This document shows, piece after piece, positions 8,675-17,071 of a stretch of DNA of 64,000 bases (position 1 is its first letter; each line of letters starts with the position of its first letter). The position numbers were made by a program, and so were the translations under genes. The stretch lies in assembly GCF_042652645.1 (NCBI RefSeq), contig NZ_JBHSGU010000002.1:248001-312000 (forward strand), in the 5' to 3' direction. Origin of the DNA: Glaciecola siphonariae. GTDB lineage: Bacteria > Pseudomonadota > Gammaproteobacteria > Enterobacterales > Alteromonadaceae. The notes beneath the pieces were generated by a model. That model did not search any database and was not told where the DNA came from. It saw only the letters and a list, made by a program, of their open reading frames with translations.

Positions 8675-9376
8675 TTATGCGGCGTTTACGCGGCGCATTA
8701 GCAGCAATAAACCGCCGAGCAATGCAATTGTGAATGCGCCGGGCGAGGATACTTCTACACTCGACAAACGGTCTGATGCTAAAGACCATTGTGCATAAAC
8801 GTTGGCCGGGCTATTGGTGGTTTCAAAAAGCGAATCGCCTCTATATTGAAAAGAATCATCTACTTCAAACGCGTTGGGGTTGTAGTTTTCGGTTCGTGCT
8901 CCTAATAGCATTAACCCCGATGGTGCGTTGAAATAACTAAGGCTTGTATCGCTTGTTGAACCGTAAAGCGTAATTACAAGACACGCATAAATGTTACCGC
9001 TAATGGTGTCGCAGCCGTAGGTAAGCTCTGGACGGGAGTCAAAGTCGTAATTTGGAACATCAAGAAACACTTGGTCGCTAAGTGCTACACTAAATCTAAA
9101 TGCACTACTTAAATCATTGGCAAAAAACGTGGGATTGTCGCCAAAGATACTTTGATATGTGCCCTCAATAAACTGAACATCATAAGCAGTTCCCTCTACC
9201 ATGACATTGTAAGCACCTGATAAAAGTTCGCTATCGTTGATGTCGAGCACCACGCCTGACGCATTAGATAGATCACTTACCAAACTTCCATCACTGGCTA
9301 AAATTAATTTTGCATGAGAAGCAAAGCTGCTCCCTAATAATAACGCCAATACTAGCAGTACGTTATATTTTTTCAT
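8675..9376 (-). CDS. Secreted protein with PEP-CTERM-like sorting tail
   Basis: A 233-residue exported protein of unknown function. The ATG at 9376 is preceded by AAAGGA and opens a clear signal peptide (MKKYNVLLVLALLLGSSFASHA). The mature part is acidic, low in lysine and rich in Ser/Asn/Tyr, as in surface or extracellular proteins. The end has the three-part form of an exosortase signal: a small-residue motif (VEVSSPGA), a hydrophobic helix (FTIALLGGLLLLM) and an Arg pair (RR). The motif is a variant, with SSP instead of PEP. No exosortase gene is visible in this window. An upstream frame extension to 9469 lacks support. Confidence 0.7.
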   Translation of the reverse strand: MKKYNVLLVLALLLGSSFASHAKLILASDGSLVSDLSNASGVVLDINDSELLSGAYNVMVEGTAYDVQFIEGTYQSIFGDNPTFFANDLSSAFRFSVALSDQVFLDVPNYDFDSRPELTYGCDTISGNIYACLVITLYGSTSDTSLSYFNAPSGLMLLGARTENYNPNAFEVDDSFQYRGDSLFETTNSPANVYAQWSLASDRLSSVEVSSPGAFTIALLGGLLLLMRRVNAA

Positions 9377-9802
9377 TGGGTAAAATCCTTTGAGTTTATA
9401 TTTGAAATTTTGAAAAGCGAAGCACTTCCGTGAGCGCCCAAACAGTTTTAGAAGGCGCAGATTGAGCAATGGTAATTGGGCTTTACTCTTAGTTGTTCAC
9501 TCGTAATTAAACAGTAACAAGCAAATGGGTTTAGCAAGTCGTATACCATTAAATTACCTGTTTTAAATCATGGGTTTACCAGAATTGTTTTTATGAAGTG
9601 TAAATAATTTCGACACCCCAATGCACATTTTTTCATCTGTTGAAAGTTTTCTTTGTTTGTGTGCATGACGTGATTAAGCATAATGGTATTAAGATTTGCC
9701 AGATGTGCTTTACGCCCCTTTACAATTGTGCACATAAACGCGTTTATGCATAAGAGTAGCCATGAAAGGCTGCTAACAAGACAACAAAAGGTTTTATTAT
9801 CA
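9377..9802. other. Intergenic region between divergent genes
   Basis: About 425 bp between the divergent PEP-CTERM-like gene and the MocA-like gene. It is AT-rich and must contain both promoters, but I could not pick convincing -35/-10 pairs. The open frames across it have no recognisable protein content. Confidence 0.5.
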
Positions 9803-10441
9803 ATGAGCGTTATGCAAGCCCCCACATTTTGCCTCCATGCGCTGTTGCTCGCTGGCGGACAGAGCAAACGCTTCGGCGCTATAAAGCAATTGCTTAACAT
9901 AGGTTCTACAACCATGCTCGCGCATGCTGTTGATCAAATCAGTCATAATGACTTGCACGCATTGACCGTTGTGCACGGCGCGCACAGCAAAAGTGTTGCA
10001 AGAGAGTTAGTGGCGATTGAGCGCGTCTGGCCGCATCAAGACATTTGCCTGAATGTTGTCTTCAATGAGCATTGGCATACTGGGATGGGCTCAAGTATTG
10101 CAAGCGGTATAGCATCTATGCCTCGCCATATCAGTCACGTCATGATTTGTTTAGTCGACCAAGTTGCGCTCTCATCATCCGATTATGCCCGCCTCATAGC
10201 GTTTGCTAAGCAAGCTCCCGAAAACGTTGTTTGTGCTGTTTACAGCGGTATTTATGGCGTGCCTGCAATATTTCCACGAGCGTATTTTGAAGATTTGGCG
10301 CAAATTTCTGGTGACAAGGGGGCCAAATTGCTTTTACAAGCACTGCAAGCAGATGACGCGGCTATATCTGGTGTAGATATGCCCAAAGCAAGCATTGATA
10401 TTGATACGCCAGAGGACTACCAAAATTGGCTAAGGCGTTAA
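9803..10441 (+). CDS. MocA-like molybdenum cofactor nucleotidyltransferase
   Basis: Probably adds CMP to molybdopterin for use by the molybdenum hydroxylase encoded next door. The 212-residue protein has the nucleotidyltransferase signature LLLAGGQSKRFGAIKQLL at the N-terminus, NEHWHTGMGSSIASGIAS and the metal-binding region VMICLVDQVALSS, and ends IDIDTPEDYQNWLRR. These features fit the MobA-like NTP-transferase family, MocA subgroup. The start at 9803 (MSVMQAPTF) has AAAGG upstream; the frame is open further upstream without family similarity. It precedes iorA by 113 bp on the same strand. A general NTP transferase cannot be excluded from sequence alone. Confidence 0.8.
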   Translation: MSVMQAPTFCLHALLLAGGQSKRFGAIKQLLNIGSTTMLAHAVDQISHNDLHALTVVHGAHSKSVARELVAIERVWPHQDICLNVVFNEHWHTGMGSSIASGIASMPRHISHVMICLVDQVALSSSDYARLIAFAKQAPENVVCAVYSGIYGVPAIFPRAYFEDLAQISGDKGAKLLLQALQADDAAISGVDMPKASIDIDTPEDYQNWLRR

Positions 10442-10554
10442 GCTATTCACGTTTTATTTCTGTTTCTACTTCGGGCTGCATACTGTTGTATAAGTGTTTA
10501 ATTTTGACTATGGTAAGTTAATGATCAATCAGCACCTGCACACAGGATATTCCG

Positions 10555-11022
10555 ATGGCTAAAACGCTTACGATTAATGGCGAAAAGTATGAAATTACAG
10601 TAGATGAGGCAATGCCCCTGCTGTGGTTTTTACGAGATAAATTAGCGCTTACCGGCACTAAGTTTGGGTGCGGCATGGCATTGTGTGGTGCGTGCACTGT
10701 GCATGTTGACGGTGAAGCCGTGCGCTCTTGTGTTATGCCGGTATCGGCGGTAGCGGGAAAAACCATCACCACCATTGAAGGATTGGCTGAGAATAACGAC
10801 CACCCTCTGCAAAAAGCATGGCTTAAGCATAAAGTGCCTCAGTGCGGCTATTGTCAGGCAGGCCAAATTATGAATGCAGCCAGCTTTTTGGAAAAAAATC
10901 CCAAGCCTACGCCACAAGAGATTGATTCTGCCATGCAGGGAAATATCTGTAGATGCGGAACATATCAGCGCATTAAAATTGCGATATCGGATGCTGCCCT
11001 TGAACTTGGGAAAGAGGTGTAA
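10555..11022 (+). CDS. iorA: Isoquinoline 1-oxidoreductase-type alpha subunit, 2Fe-2S
   Basis: The small electron-transfer subunit of a xanthine dehydrogenase-family molybdenum hydroxylase. At 155 residues it has the full two-cluster layout: a plant-ferredoxin-like [2Fe-2S] site GCGMALCGACTVHVDG plus Cys59 (Cys39, 44, 47, 59), and a helical-bundle site with QCGYCQAGQ and NICRCGTYQRI (Cys97, 100, 132, 134). AGGATATTCCG precedes the ATG. The stop is one base before the start of the large subunit, so the two are translated together. The family is named for isoquinoline oxidation, but related pairs act on aldehydes and other N-heterocycles, so the substrate is open. Confidence 0.9.
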   Translation: MAKTLTINGEKYEITVDEAMPLLWFLRDKLALTGTKFGCGMALCGACTVHVDGEAVRSCVMPVSAVAGKTITTIEGLAENNDHPLQKAWLKHKVPQCGYCQAGQIMNAASFLEKNPKPTPQEIDSAMQGNICRCGTYQRIKIAISDAALELGKEV

Positions 11023-11023
11023 G

Positions 11024-13213
11024 ATGACAATTGAAAATGTAAGCAGACGCAAGTTCATCAAGCAATCGGGCGCTATGGCAGGCGGTTTGTGCTTAGGCTT
11101 TATGTTGCCCAATGCAGCCATGGCTAAGTTGGGTTTAGATCAACACGCTGATAGTGCCGTGTTCAATCCTAATGCGTTCATTCATATTGCTGAAAATGGC
11201 GATACCCTTATTTATTGCGGTCGCTGTGAGATGGGTCAAGGTATCAGTACAGCTCTGCCCGCAGCAGTTGCCGATGAATTAGAAGCCGATTGGACGCGAG
11301 TAAGGGTTAAACAAGCAGATGGTAACGAAGCGCTATATGGCCCGCAGTCAACGGGCGGTTCAGCCAGTATTCGGACAATGTACATTCCCATGCGCGAAGC
11401 AGGGGCGGCGGCCAAAGTCATGCTTATTGCTGCTGCCGCGAAAAAATGGCAAGTAGCGGCGGAAGACTGCTATGCGCAATCGCATTTTGTGATAAATCGC
11501 AACACACAGCAAAAACTTGGGTTTGGGGAGCTAGCATCACTGGCTTCAGACGTGGACGTGCCAAAACAAGTTACCTTGAAATCCAAGCCCGACTATAAAT
11601 ATATCGGCAAAAACATAGCACGTCATAATCAAGGTGAAATAGTGAATGGCAGTTTGACCTATGGCGCAGATACTAAGGTAGCCGGTTTAAAATATGGTGC
11701 GGTGGTGCATTGCCCTGTATTTGAGGGGAAATTACTCAGTGTTGATAAAAGTGCGGCGCTTGCGATGCAAGGCGTGTTCGCGGTGGTTGAAATTCCGCGT
11801 ATGGACGTGCCCTTTGGTTCAATAGGGGCAGTGGGCGTGGTGGCTAATAATACTTGGACCGCGCAACAAGCTGCTAAGAAGCTGAACATTGAGTGGGATT
11901 TAGGCCCAAATAAAACCTATGACTCTCAAGCATACAAAGCGCAACTTGTTAAAAATGTAGAGGCACCCGCAGAGAAAACCGCGCAGCGAGGTGATGTTGA
12001 GAAGGCCTTTGCAAGTGCTGCTGGCATTCACAGCGCCACCTACACCGGTGGACATCTTTCTCATTCTCCGATGGAGCCCAATGCAAGTGTAGTGTGGGTT
12101 CAAGATGACAGTTGCGAAGTATGGGCTGCCACGCAGAGCCCTGGCGATATTCAAAAAGTACTCGCGCAATATTTAGAGCGGGACCCTAAAGACATTCTCG
12201 TGCACGTGAACATGGCAGGTGGCGCGTTTGGCCGCAAATTCAAATGCGATTATGTGCAAGAAGCAGCAGCGCTATCAAAAGCGGTGAAAGCGCCGGTCCA
12301 GCTTACTTGGTCGCGCGAAGAAGATACACGTACAGGCTATTATCATTCGATAAACGCGCAGCATATTCAAGCGGCGTTAGATGAACAAGGTCATGTCACC
12401 GCATGGCTCCACCGAGCCGCTTTTATGCCTATTGCCTCGTTGTTTGACTCGAGCGTAGAGCGTGCACCTGCAGGCAGTTTAAATGACGTATTTAACCATC
12501 CATTCGGCATAGCGAATATGCGCACCGAATCAGGCGAAGCTAAGCGCCATACACGGATTGGCTGGTATCGAGCGGTATACGCGATTTTTTATGGATTCGC
12601 GTTTGGCGCTTTTGCCGATGAGCTCGCCATCAAAACCGGTAAAGATACGCTAAGCTTTCTCAATAATTTATACGACAGCAACAAAAATCCCGAGCAAGCA
12701 GAGCAGGTAAGGCGGTCTAAAGGTGCGCTTGCACTCGCTGCCGAAAAGTCAAAATGGCATTCTCGTGACAAACTACCAAAAAACCAAGGAATTGGTATTG
12801 CGGTGCACTATAGTTTTCAGTCTTATGTAGCCATGGCCGTGTTAGTCGAAGTGCAGGGTGATGAGATTAAAGTATTAGAGGTAGACTGCGCGGTAGACTG
12901 CGGACAAGTACTCAACACCGACAGTGCTGCTGCGCAGATGGAAGGGGCGGTGGTAATGTCGATTGGATTGTCACTGCGCACTGAAATCGTGTTTAGAGAA
13001 GGCGCGGTAGTAAACTCTAACTTTCATGACTATCCGGTACTGCGAATAAACGAGATGCCAATAGTGCGCTCTCACTTCATTGATAACGGCGACGAACCCA
13101 CAGGACTCGGTGAACCTGGCTTAGGGCCATTTCCCGCAGCGCTTAGCAATGCTGTATTTGCAGCATCAGGAAAACGCTACCGAGACTTACCGTTTCAGCC
13201 AACAAAGGTGTGA
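11024..13213 (+). CDS. iorB: Molybdenum hydroxylase large subunit, Tat-exported (IorB-like)
   Basis: The molybdopterin-binding catalytic subunit, 729 residues. The N-terminus carries a twin-arginine signal, VSRRKFIKQSGAMAGG, so the holoenzyme is probably exported folded to the periplasm. Family landmarks are YCGRCEMGQGISTALPAAVADEL, the STGGSAS stretch, the cofactor loop GGAFGRKFKCDYVQEA, the GYYHS region, and the C-terminal active-site segment GEPGLGPFPAALSNAVFAASG with the likely catalytic Glu. AAAGAGG precedes the ATG. Together with iorA and the MocA-like gene it forms a self-contained cassette. No XdhC-like maturation factor is visible nearby. Confidence 0.9.
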   Translation: MTIENVSRRKFIKQSGAMAGGLCLGFMLPNAAMAKLGLDQHADSAVFNPNAFIHIAENGDTLIYCGRCEMGQGISTALPAAVADELEADWTRVRVKQADGNEALYGPQSTGGSASIRTMYIPMREAGAAAKVMLIAAAAKKWQVAAEDCYAQSHFVINRNTQQKLGFGELASLASDVDVPKQVTLKSKPDYKYIGKNIARHNQGEIVNGSLTYGADTKVAGLKYGAVVHCPVFEGKLLSVDKSAALAMQGVFAVVEIPRMDVPFGSIGAVGVVANNTWTAQQAAKKLNIEWDLGPNKTYDSQAYKAQLVKNVEAPAEKTAQRGDVEKAFASAAGIHSATYTGGHLSHSPMEPNASVVWVQDDSCEVWAATQSPGDIQKVLAQYLERDPKDILVHVNMAGGAFGRKFKCDYVQEAAALSKAVKAPVQLTWSREEDTRTGYYHSINAQHIQAALDEQGHVTAWLHRAAFMPIASLFDSSVERAPAGSLNDVFNHPFGIANMRTESGEAKRHTRIGWYRAVYAIFYGFAFGAFADELAIKTGKDTLSFLNNLYDSNKNPEQAEQVRRSKGALALAAEKSKWHSRDKLPKNQGIGIAVHYSFQSYVAMAVLVEVQGDEIKVLEVDCAVDCGQVLNTDSAAAQMEGAVVMSIGLSLRTEIVFREGAVVNSNFHDYPVLRINEMPIVRSHFIDNGDEPTGLGEPGLGPFPAALSNAVFAASGKRYRDLPFQPTKV

Positions 13214-13314
13214 GTGGATGTTACTACGTTCAAGTACGTCGTCGAGAAGTGCTTGAACATTCAACACTTAGATGAAATTCTTAGCAAAAGAGTAGATTTT
13301 TAGGCGTTTATCCA

Positions 13315-13320
13315 TATAAT
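13315..13320 (+). promoter_or_regulatory. Consensus -10 box upstream of tRNA-Pro
   Basis: TATAAT lies 13 bp before the first base of tRNA-Pro(GGG), the expected place for a tRNA promoter. The -35 region 17 bp upstream (around TAGATT) is weak. Confidence 0.55.
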
Positions 13321-13333
13321 GCTCAACTTCGGT

Positions 13334-13410
<77 letters not shown>

Positions 13411-13526
13411 ATTCTGCATCTGCTCAAAGCTAGCTCAATCATCTCTTTACAGAGCTTCTTCTATCTACAAGTTAAACAAAACGATATGCGTCTTCGAGCC
13501 ATTGTTGCTACCTGGATTAATGGTCA

Positions 13527-13928
13527 CTAGCGATTGACCACCGTATAAACAATCAAGATAAGCAATGGTGCTATTGCGTAGGCCGCTTTACTGAAGTGGA
13601 TGACGGCAACGTCCGCAGAAGATGCTATTGAGGCTCTGCGCAACTTACCGGTAATTACGCCGTGAATGCCTGATAGCACCAACACCAGCACTATCTTTAA
13701 TGATAGCCAACCGGTGCCAAATGCGCCGGTTAAATAGGCCAAACCCATTCCAAATATCCATACTGTGAGCATCGCTGGCGTAAAAAATGCTCTGTCGATC
13801 TGGCGTACTTTACTTAAAGTTTTAGCGTTGAGGTTCAAATACAAACTTAAGGCCACAAATATCATGCCTGCTAGCCAAAATACCACAGCCGATATATGTA
13901 CGGTTTTAATTAATACGTACCAATTCAT
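13527..13928 (-). CDS. Small CopD/HemJ-like membrane protein
   Basis: A 133-residue integral membrane protein with four predicted helices. The first carries a conserved-looking His in LIKTVHISAVVFWLAGMIFV, followed by DRAFFTPAMLTVWIFGMGL, GWLSLKIVLVLVLSGIHG and a C-terminal helix IAPLLILIVYTVV. The pattern resembles the CopD/HemJ (UPF0093) superfamily of copper-resistance and protoporphyrinogen oxidase-like proteins. It overlaps the upstream DUF3817 gene by 4 bp (ATGA), so the two are translationally coupled. The specific role is not determined. Confidence 0.6.
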   Translation of the reverse strand: MNWYVLIKTVHISAVVFWLAGMIFVALSLYLNLNAKTLSKVRQIDRAFFTPAMLTVWIFGMGLAYLTGAFGTGWLSLKIVLVLVLSGIHGVITGKLRRASIASSADVAVIHFSKAAYAIAPLLILIVYTVVNR

Positions 13929-14248
13929 ATTGCATCCTTTGCCTGTAGCTCTCGTTTGAGCCAGCGCTCATTTACAAAGCCACCGAAGGGGATCATGGCG
14001 CCAATCATGAGTCTTGTTGCGTGTTCACCTTTTAATAATCCCTCTGACCAAGTGCGCAAAACAATGTAATTAAAAAATATGAAGGCGATACCATGCACAG
14101 GCCCCATTACCTTGGTGAGTAGAGCATAATCTAGTAAATATTTAATAGGCACTGCTGCACATACCAGAACGACTAAGGTAATGGCTTCAAATAAAGTGGC
14201 TACTCTGAGCGTTTTACCAGAGCTTTTATGTGAAAGTTGTTGGTTCAT
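13925..14248 (-). CDS. DUF3817-family integral membrane protein
   Basis: A 107-residue protein with three hydrophobic helices. VATLFEAITLVVLVCAAVPIK, TKVMGPVHGIAFIFFNYIVL and LMIGAMIPFGGFVNERWLKRE match the DUF3817 pattern, including the GPVHG turn and the final GGF..E. The family is uncharacterised. It forms a two-gene unit with the CopD-like gene (4-bp overlap) and is divergent from the GlxA-type regulator at 14460, which could control it, though nothing in the sequence proves that. Confidence 0.75.
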   Translation of the reverse strand: MNQQLSHKSSGKTLRVATLFEAITLVVLVCAAVPIKYLLDYALLTKVMGPVHGIAFIFFNYIVLRTWSEGLLKGEHATRLMIGAMIPFGGFVNERWLKRELQAKDAI

Positions 14249-14459
14249 AATGGTCTATAGAATGCTTTGCGAAACGCGCAGGCGTATATCGAAAAGCGAG
14301 GCTTCCTTAATCAATTCATTTTGAGTGAACTAGCGAACGTATCAACAGTATACCGATGCATGTCAGATGATGTGAGTGGCAGAAATGACTATTACCGATA
14401 TATTTCTGCCAAAGTATTGCGATATACTAAGGCATGTTGATGTAGAAATAGGGCTTTAC

Positions 14460-15395
14460 ATGCACCAAATAGCGGTCTTAGCACTTCCCGAATTTGTTCC
14501 TTTTGATTTAAGTATCCCTTGCGAAATATTCGCTTATACCAGCTTACATAATAGCCAAGCGTTATATAACGTAAAAGTCTGTTCGCACGCACCCCAAGTA
14601 ACAAGTAAGGCATTCAGTATCACTACTAACGCAGGCTTACATGCACTTGAGACCGCTGATACCGTGATTATCCCCGGTGTTGAAAACATGGGACAGCCGG
14701 TATCGGATGCTGTACTGGAGTCAATAAGGCGAGCTCACCGCAGAGGTGTGCGTATCGCTTCCATTTGCACAGGTGCTTTTGTACTTGCGCAAACGGGCTT
14801 ACTTGACGGCTTGCGCGTCACCACGCATTGGGCCGCTGGAGCTGAACTAGCGAAACAGTATCCCAAGGTTGAGGTAGATGAAAATGTTTTATATGTCGAC
14901 CAAGGACAGATAATCACATCGGCGGGTGCAGCAGCCGGGATAGATATGTGTTTGCACTTAGTTCGTAAAGACTATGGTGCGGCTGTTGCGGCTAATACAG
15001 CACGGATATTGGTGGTGCCGCTAGAGCGAGCAGGGGGGCAACAGCAATTTATTAAGCACGGTGTTGACCCGTCAAGCGACGCAATGGCTTACATATTAGA
15101 TTGGATAGTAAAGCATATCCATACCGATATTACCGTTGACAGACTTGCCAAACAGGCAAATATGAGTCCTCGCACCTTTGCTAGAAAGTTTATGCAACAA
15201 ACCGGAATAAGCCCCATGAAATGGATAAATCAAACACGTATTTTTCGCGCACGAGAACTGCTCGAAACCACCGACCTGTCGATGGAGCATATCTCAAATA
15301 CGGTTGGCTTCAATAGTGCGGTGAGCTTTCGTACAAGCTTCAAGAAACATGTGGGTACTAGCCCCAGTCATTATCAGTCCTTATATAGAAAATAA
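14460..15395 (+). CDS. GlxA-family AraC-type transcriptional regulator
   Basis: About 311 residues from the ATG at 14460 (MHQIAVLALPEFVPFDLS). The N-terminal half is a DJ-1/PfpI-like sensor domain with the nucleophile-elbow segment ASICTGAFVLAQTGLLDG and THWAAGAELAKQYP. The C-terminal 100 residues are an AraC double helix-turn-helix: VDRLAKQANMSPRTFARKF and HISNTVGFNSAVSFRTSFKKHVGTSPSHYQ. Regulators of this type often respond to amino-acid or quaternary-amine metabolites. The frame is open 28 codons upstream (14376), so the start is not certain. It is divergent from the DUF3817/CopD-like pair. Confidence 0.85.
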   Translation: MHQIAVLALPEFVPFDLSIPCEIFAYTSLHNSQALYNVKVCSHAPQVTSKAFSITTNAGLHALETADTVIIPGVENMGQPVSDAVLESIRRAHRRGVRIASICTGAFVLAQTGLLDGLRVTTHWAAGAELAKQYPKVEVDENVLYVDQGQIITSAGAAAGIDMCLHLVRKDYGAAVAANTARILVVPLERAGGQQQFIKHGVDPSSDAMAYILDWIVKHIHTDITVDRLAKQANMSPRTFARKFMQQTGISPMKWINQTRIFRARELLETTDLSMEHISNTVGFNSAVSFRTSFKKHVGTSPSHYQSLYRK

Positions 15396-15425
15396 GACTT
15401 AGAAAATAAGATATAGAAAACACGA
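15387..15425 (+). repeat. 14-bp tandem repeat over the regulator stop codon
   Basis: Units AGAAAATAAGACTT, AGAAAATAAGATAT and a partial AGAAAACACGA follow one another directly. The TAA stop of the GlxA-type gene lies in the first unit. Probably replication slippage; no function is apparent. Confidence 0.65.
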
Positions 15426-15558
15426 CAATCAAATCTCAATATTTGCGTGATACTTTTGTGATAACTCGAACATAAGGTGACAGTTGGGCGATGTTTGCCC
15501 ATCAAGTCTTTACAACAAAAATACCTTAAACCATGTTCAACAGTAGGGAATACTCACA

Positions 15559-16392
15559 GTGAAAAAATACTCAAAAATATTGGGTGTAACGCTTACCATG
15601 GCCTGTTTATTGGGCACACAAGCACACGCAACAAAAGTAGAAGTAGAAGTCAGTAATTTATTTGCCGAAGGTGGCTTAGCATTAACGCCGCTCTGGGCAG
15701 GGTTCCACGATGGTAGCTTTGATACCTTCAATGCCGGTGAGACGGCATCTGCTTCATTACAAGCTTTAGCCGAAGAAGGTAACGCTGCCGGCATCATCGC
15801 AGACTTTAACGCATCAAGCTCCAACGGTGTGACTGGACTGGTATTCGGTCCTGAAGGCTTTGCTGGCGCGCCTGTAATAGAGCCGGGCGAAGTAACATCG
15901 GCGATGTTTAATATCGATGCGGTGAACAATGGCTATTTTAGCTTTCTTTCTATGCTGATACCCACTAACGATGCTTTTATTGGCAATGACGCACCTGATG
16001 CATATTCATTGTTTGATTCTTTAGGAAATTTTGTGGGCCTCGATATCATTGTGGTTGGTGCCAACGTATGGGATTCAGGTACTGAATTAAACCGAGGTTT
16101 TGGCTCTCCATTTTTGATTGGAGCAGGGGCTGAGCCTCGTCAAGACGAAAACGGTGTTGTGGGCTTGAGCAACGGACTTGGCGTATTGCCGGGCGGCTTC
16201 AGTATCATCGGTGGTATGACCCCCGCAGGATATTCTATTGACGCTTTAGCGGCTGATTTTACGGCTCAAGGTTTTGAAGTAGCGCGTATATCCGTTAGCG
16301 AAGTATCCGCACCCGCTGCTATGAGTGGCTTTGGCGCCATTGCGCTTCTTTTAATTGGTATGAGACGCAAACTCTTCGGTCACAAGGCCTAA
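15559..16392 (+). CDS. Spondin-domain secreted protein with PEP-CTERM-like tail
   Basis: A 277-residue exported protein. The signal peptide is MKKYSKILGVTLTMACLLGTQAHA. The mature part matches the Spondin_N fold: VEVEVSNLFAEGGLALTPLW, AGFHDGSFDTFNAGE, ALAEEGNAAGIIADF and a central FFSFLSMLIPTNDAFIGND-like block (here FSFLSMLIPTNDAFIG). It ends SEVSAPAAMSGFGAIALLLIGMRRK, a hydrophobic helix plus Arg pair after a VSAP motif, again a PEP-CTERM variant. It is likely cell-surface or matrix-bound. The start codon is unusual, GTG at 15559 after a weak ribosome-binding site. A hairpin follows the gene. Confidence 0.8.
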   Translation: MKKYSKILGVTLTMACLLGTQAHATKVEVEVSNLFAEGGLALTPLWAGFHDGSFDTFNAGETASASLQALAEEGNAAGIIADFNASSSNGVTGLVFGPEGFAGAPVIEPGEVTSAMFNIDAVNNGYFSFLSMLIPTNDAFIGNDAPDAYSLFDSLGNFVGLDIIVVGANVWDSGTELNRGFGSPFLIGAGAEPRQDENGVVGLSNGLGVLPGGFSIIGGMTPAGYSIDALAADFTAQGFEVARISVSEVSAPAAMSGFGAIALLLIGMRRKLFGHKA

Positions 16393-16407
16393 GTTTCTAT
16401 GATATTA

Positions 16408-16438
16408 CGCACTCGTAAAGCTTGATGCGAGTGCGTTT
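16408..16438 (+). terminator. Hairpin after spondin-domain gene
   Basis: An 8-bp stem CGCACTCG/CGAGTGCG with a 12-base loop, starting 15 bp after the stop codon and followed by only three Ts. A plausible but not strong intrinsic terminator. Confidence 0.5.
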
Positions 16439-16612
16439 ACGGCACCTTCGCTATGGCAGTCTTTAAGCTGCATGCGAGTCTACTTAGCAATCAGCATGCT
16501 ATATTCGACGCAAAGTCGAGGATGTACCTGTACCTCTACTCATTCCTCTTTTCAATAAAGTACTCATAGTGTGCCGACCTCGCGAGCAGCTTTTTGTTGA
16601 TGCCGTGCTTAC

Positions 16613-16957
16613 CTAGTCGAGATTCAGGATTGCTTGGTGTTTGTCTCTGTTAAATAAACGAATAGGGGTGGCATAAACCTTAGGTAAACACGTAATGTTG
16701 GTGTTTTTGTCTATCTTTTCTTGATCAGAATACGCTACATAGCAGTGGCGATAAACGATAGCAGCATTAGGAATAAAGACAGGGTCAATACTAGAGGTAG
16801 TGCCGTCTTCCCATTTGATAGTGACGAAGCATTCATTGTTATAACAAATTTGCTCACCGGTGACCCGACCGGTTTAAGTAAAGGTGGTGTTAGTGCATCC
16901 ACTACATAAGACGAAAGAAACAGTGCTAATAAGGATATAATTATGCGTAATAATCAT
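16613..16957 (-). pseudogene. Lipoprotein gene interrupted by one in-frame TAA
   Basis: Reading the minus strand from the ATG at 16957 gives a lipoprotein signal, MIITHNYILISTVSFVLCSG followed by Cys21, then CTNTTFT and a TAA at codon 28 (16874-16876). Directly after the stop the same frame continues open for 86 codons with protein-like content: TGRVTGEQICYNNECFVTI, KWEDGTTSSIDPVFIPNAA, IVYRHCYVAYSDQEKID, and an end ILNLD before TAG at 16613. There is no ATG, GTG or TTG soon after the TAA that could restart translation. The simplest reading is a small lipoprotein of about 114 residues killed by a point mutation; a sequencing error or readthrough is possible. The family is not recognised. Confidence 0.65.
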
Positions 16958-17071
16958 TGTGTTACCCACTACCTAATTTAAGCATGTCTGCTACTATATA
17001 GGCAAAAGGGATAGATTACTGCCCTGTTTAGTTCCTCCATTATTACAATGTCTAAAAACCGGAGAATATGC

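Noticed and set aside
9683..9802. Upstream extension of the MocA-like protein
   Set aside because: The extra 40 residues have no family similarity, and AAAGG precedes the later ATG at 9803.
15484..15502. Hairpin TGGGC/GCCCA before the spondin-domain gene as terminator
   Set aside because: Short stem with no T run after it; it lies within the likely promoter region.
16721..16909. Plus-strand open frame of 62 codons
   Set aside because: It lies antisense to the broken lipoprotein gene, whose frame has a lipobox and protein-like sequence; the plus-strand frame has no ribosome-binding site or recognisable content.
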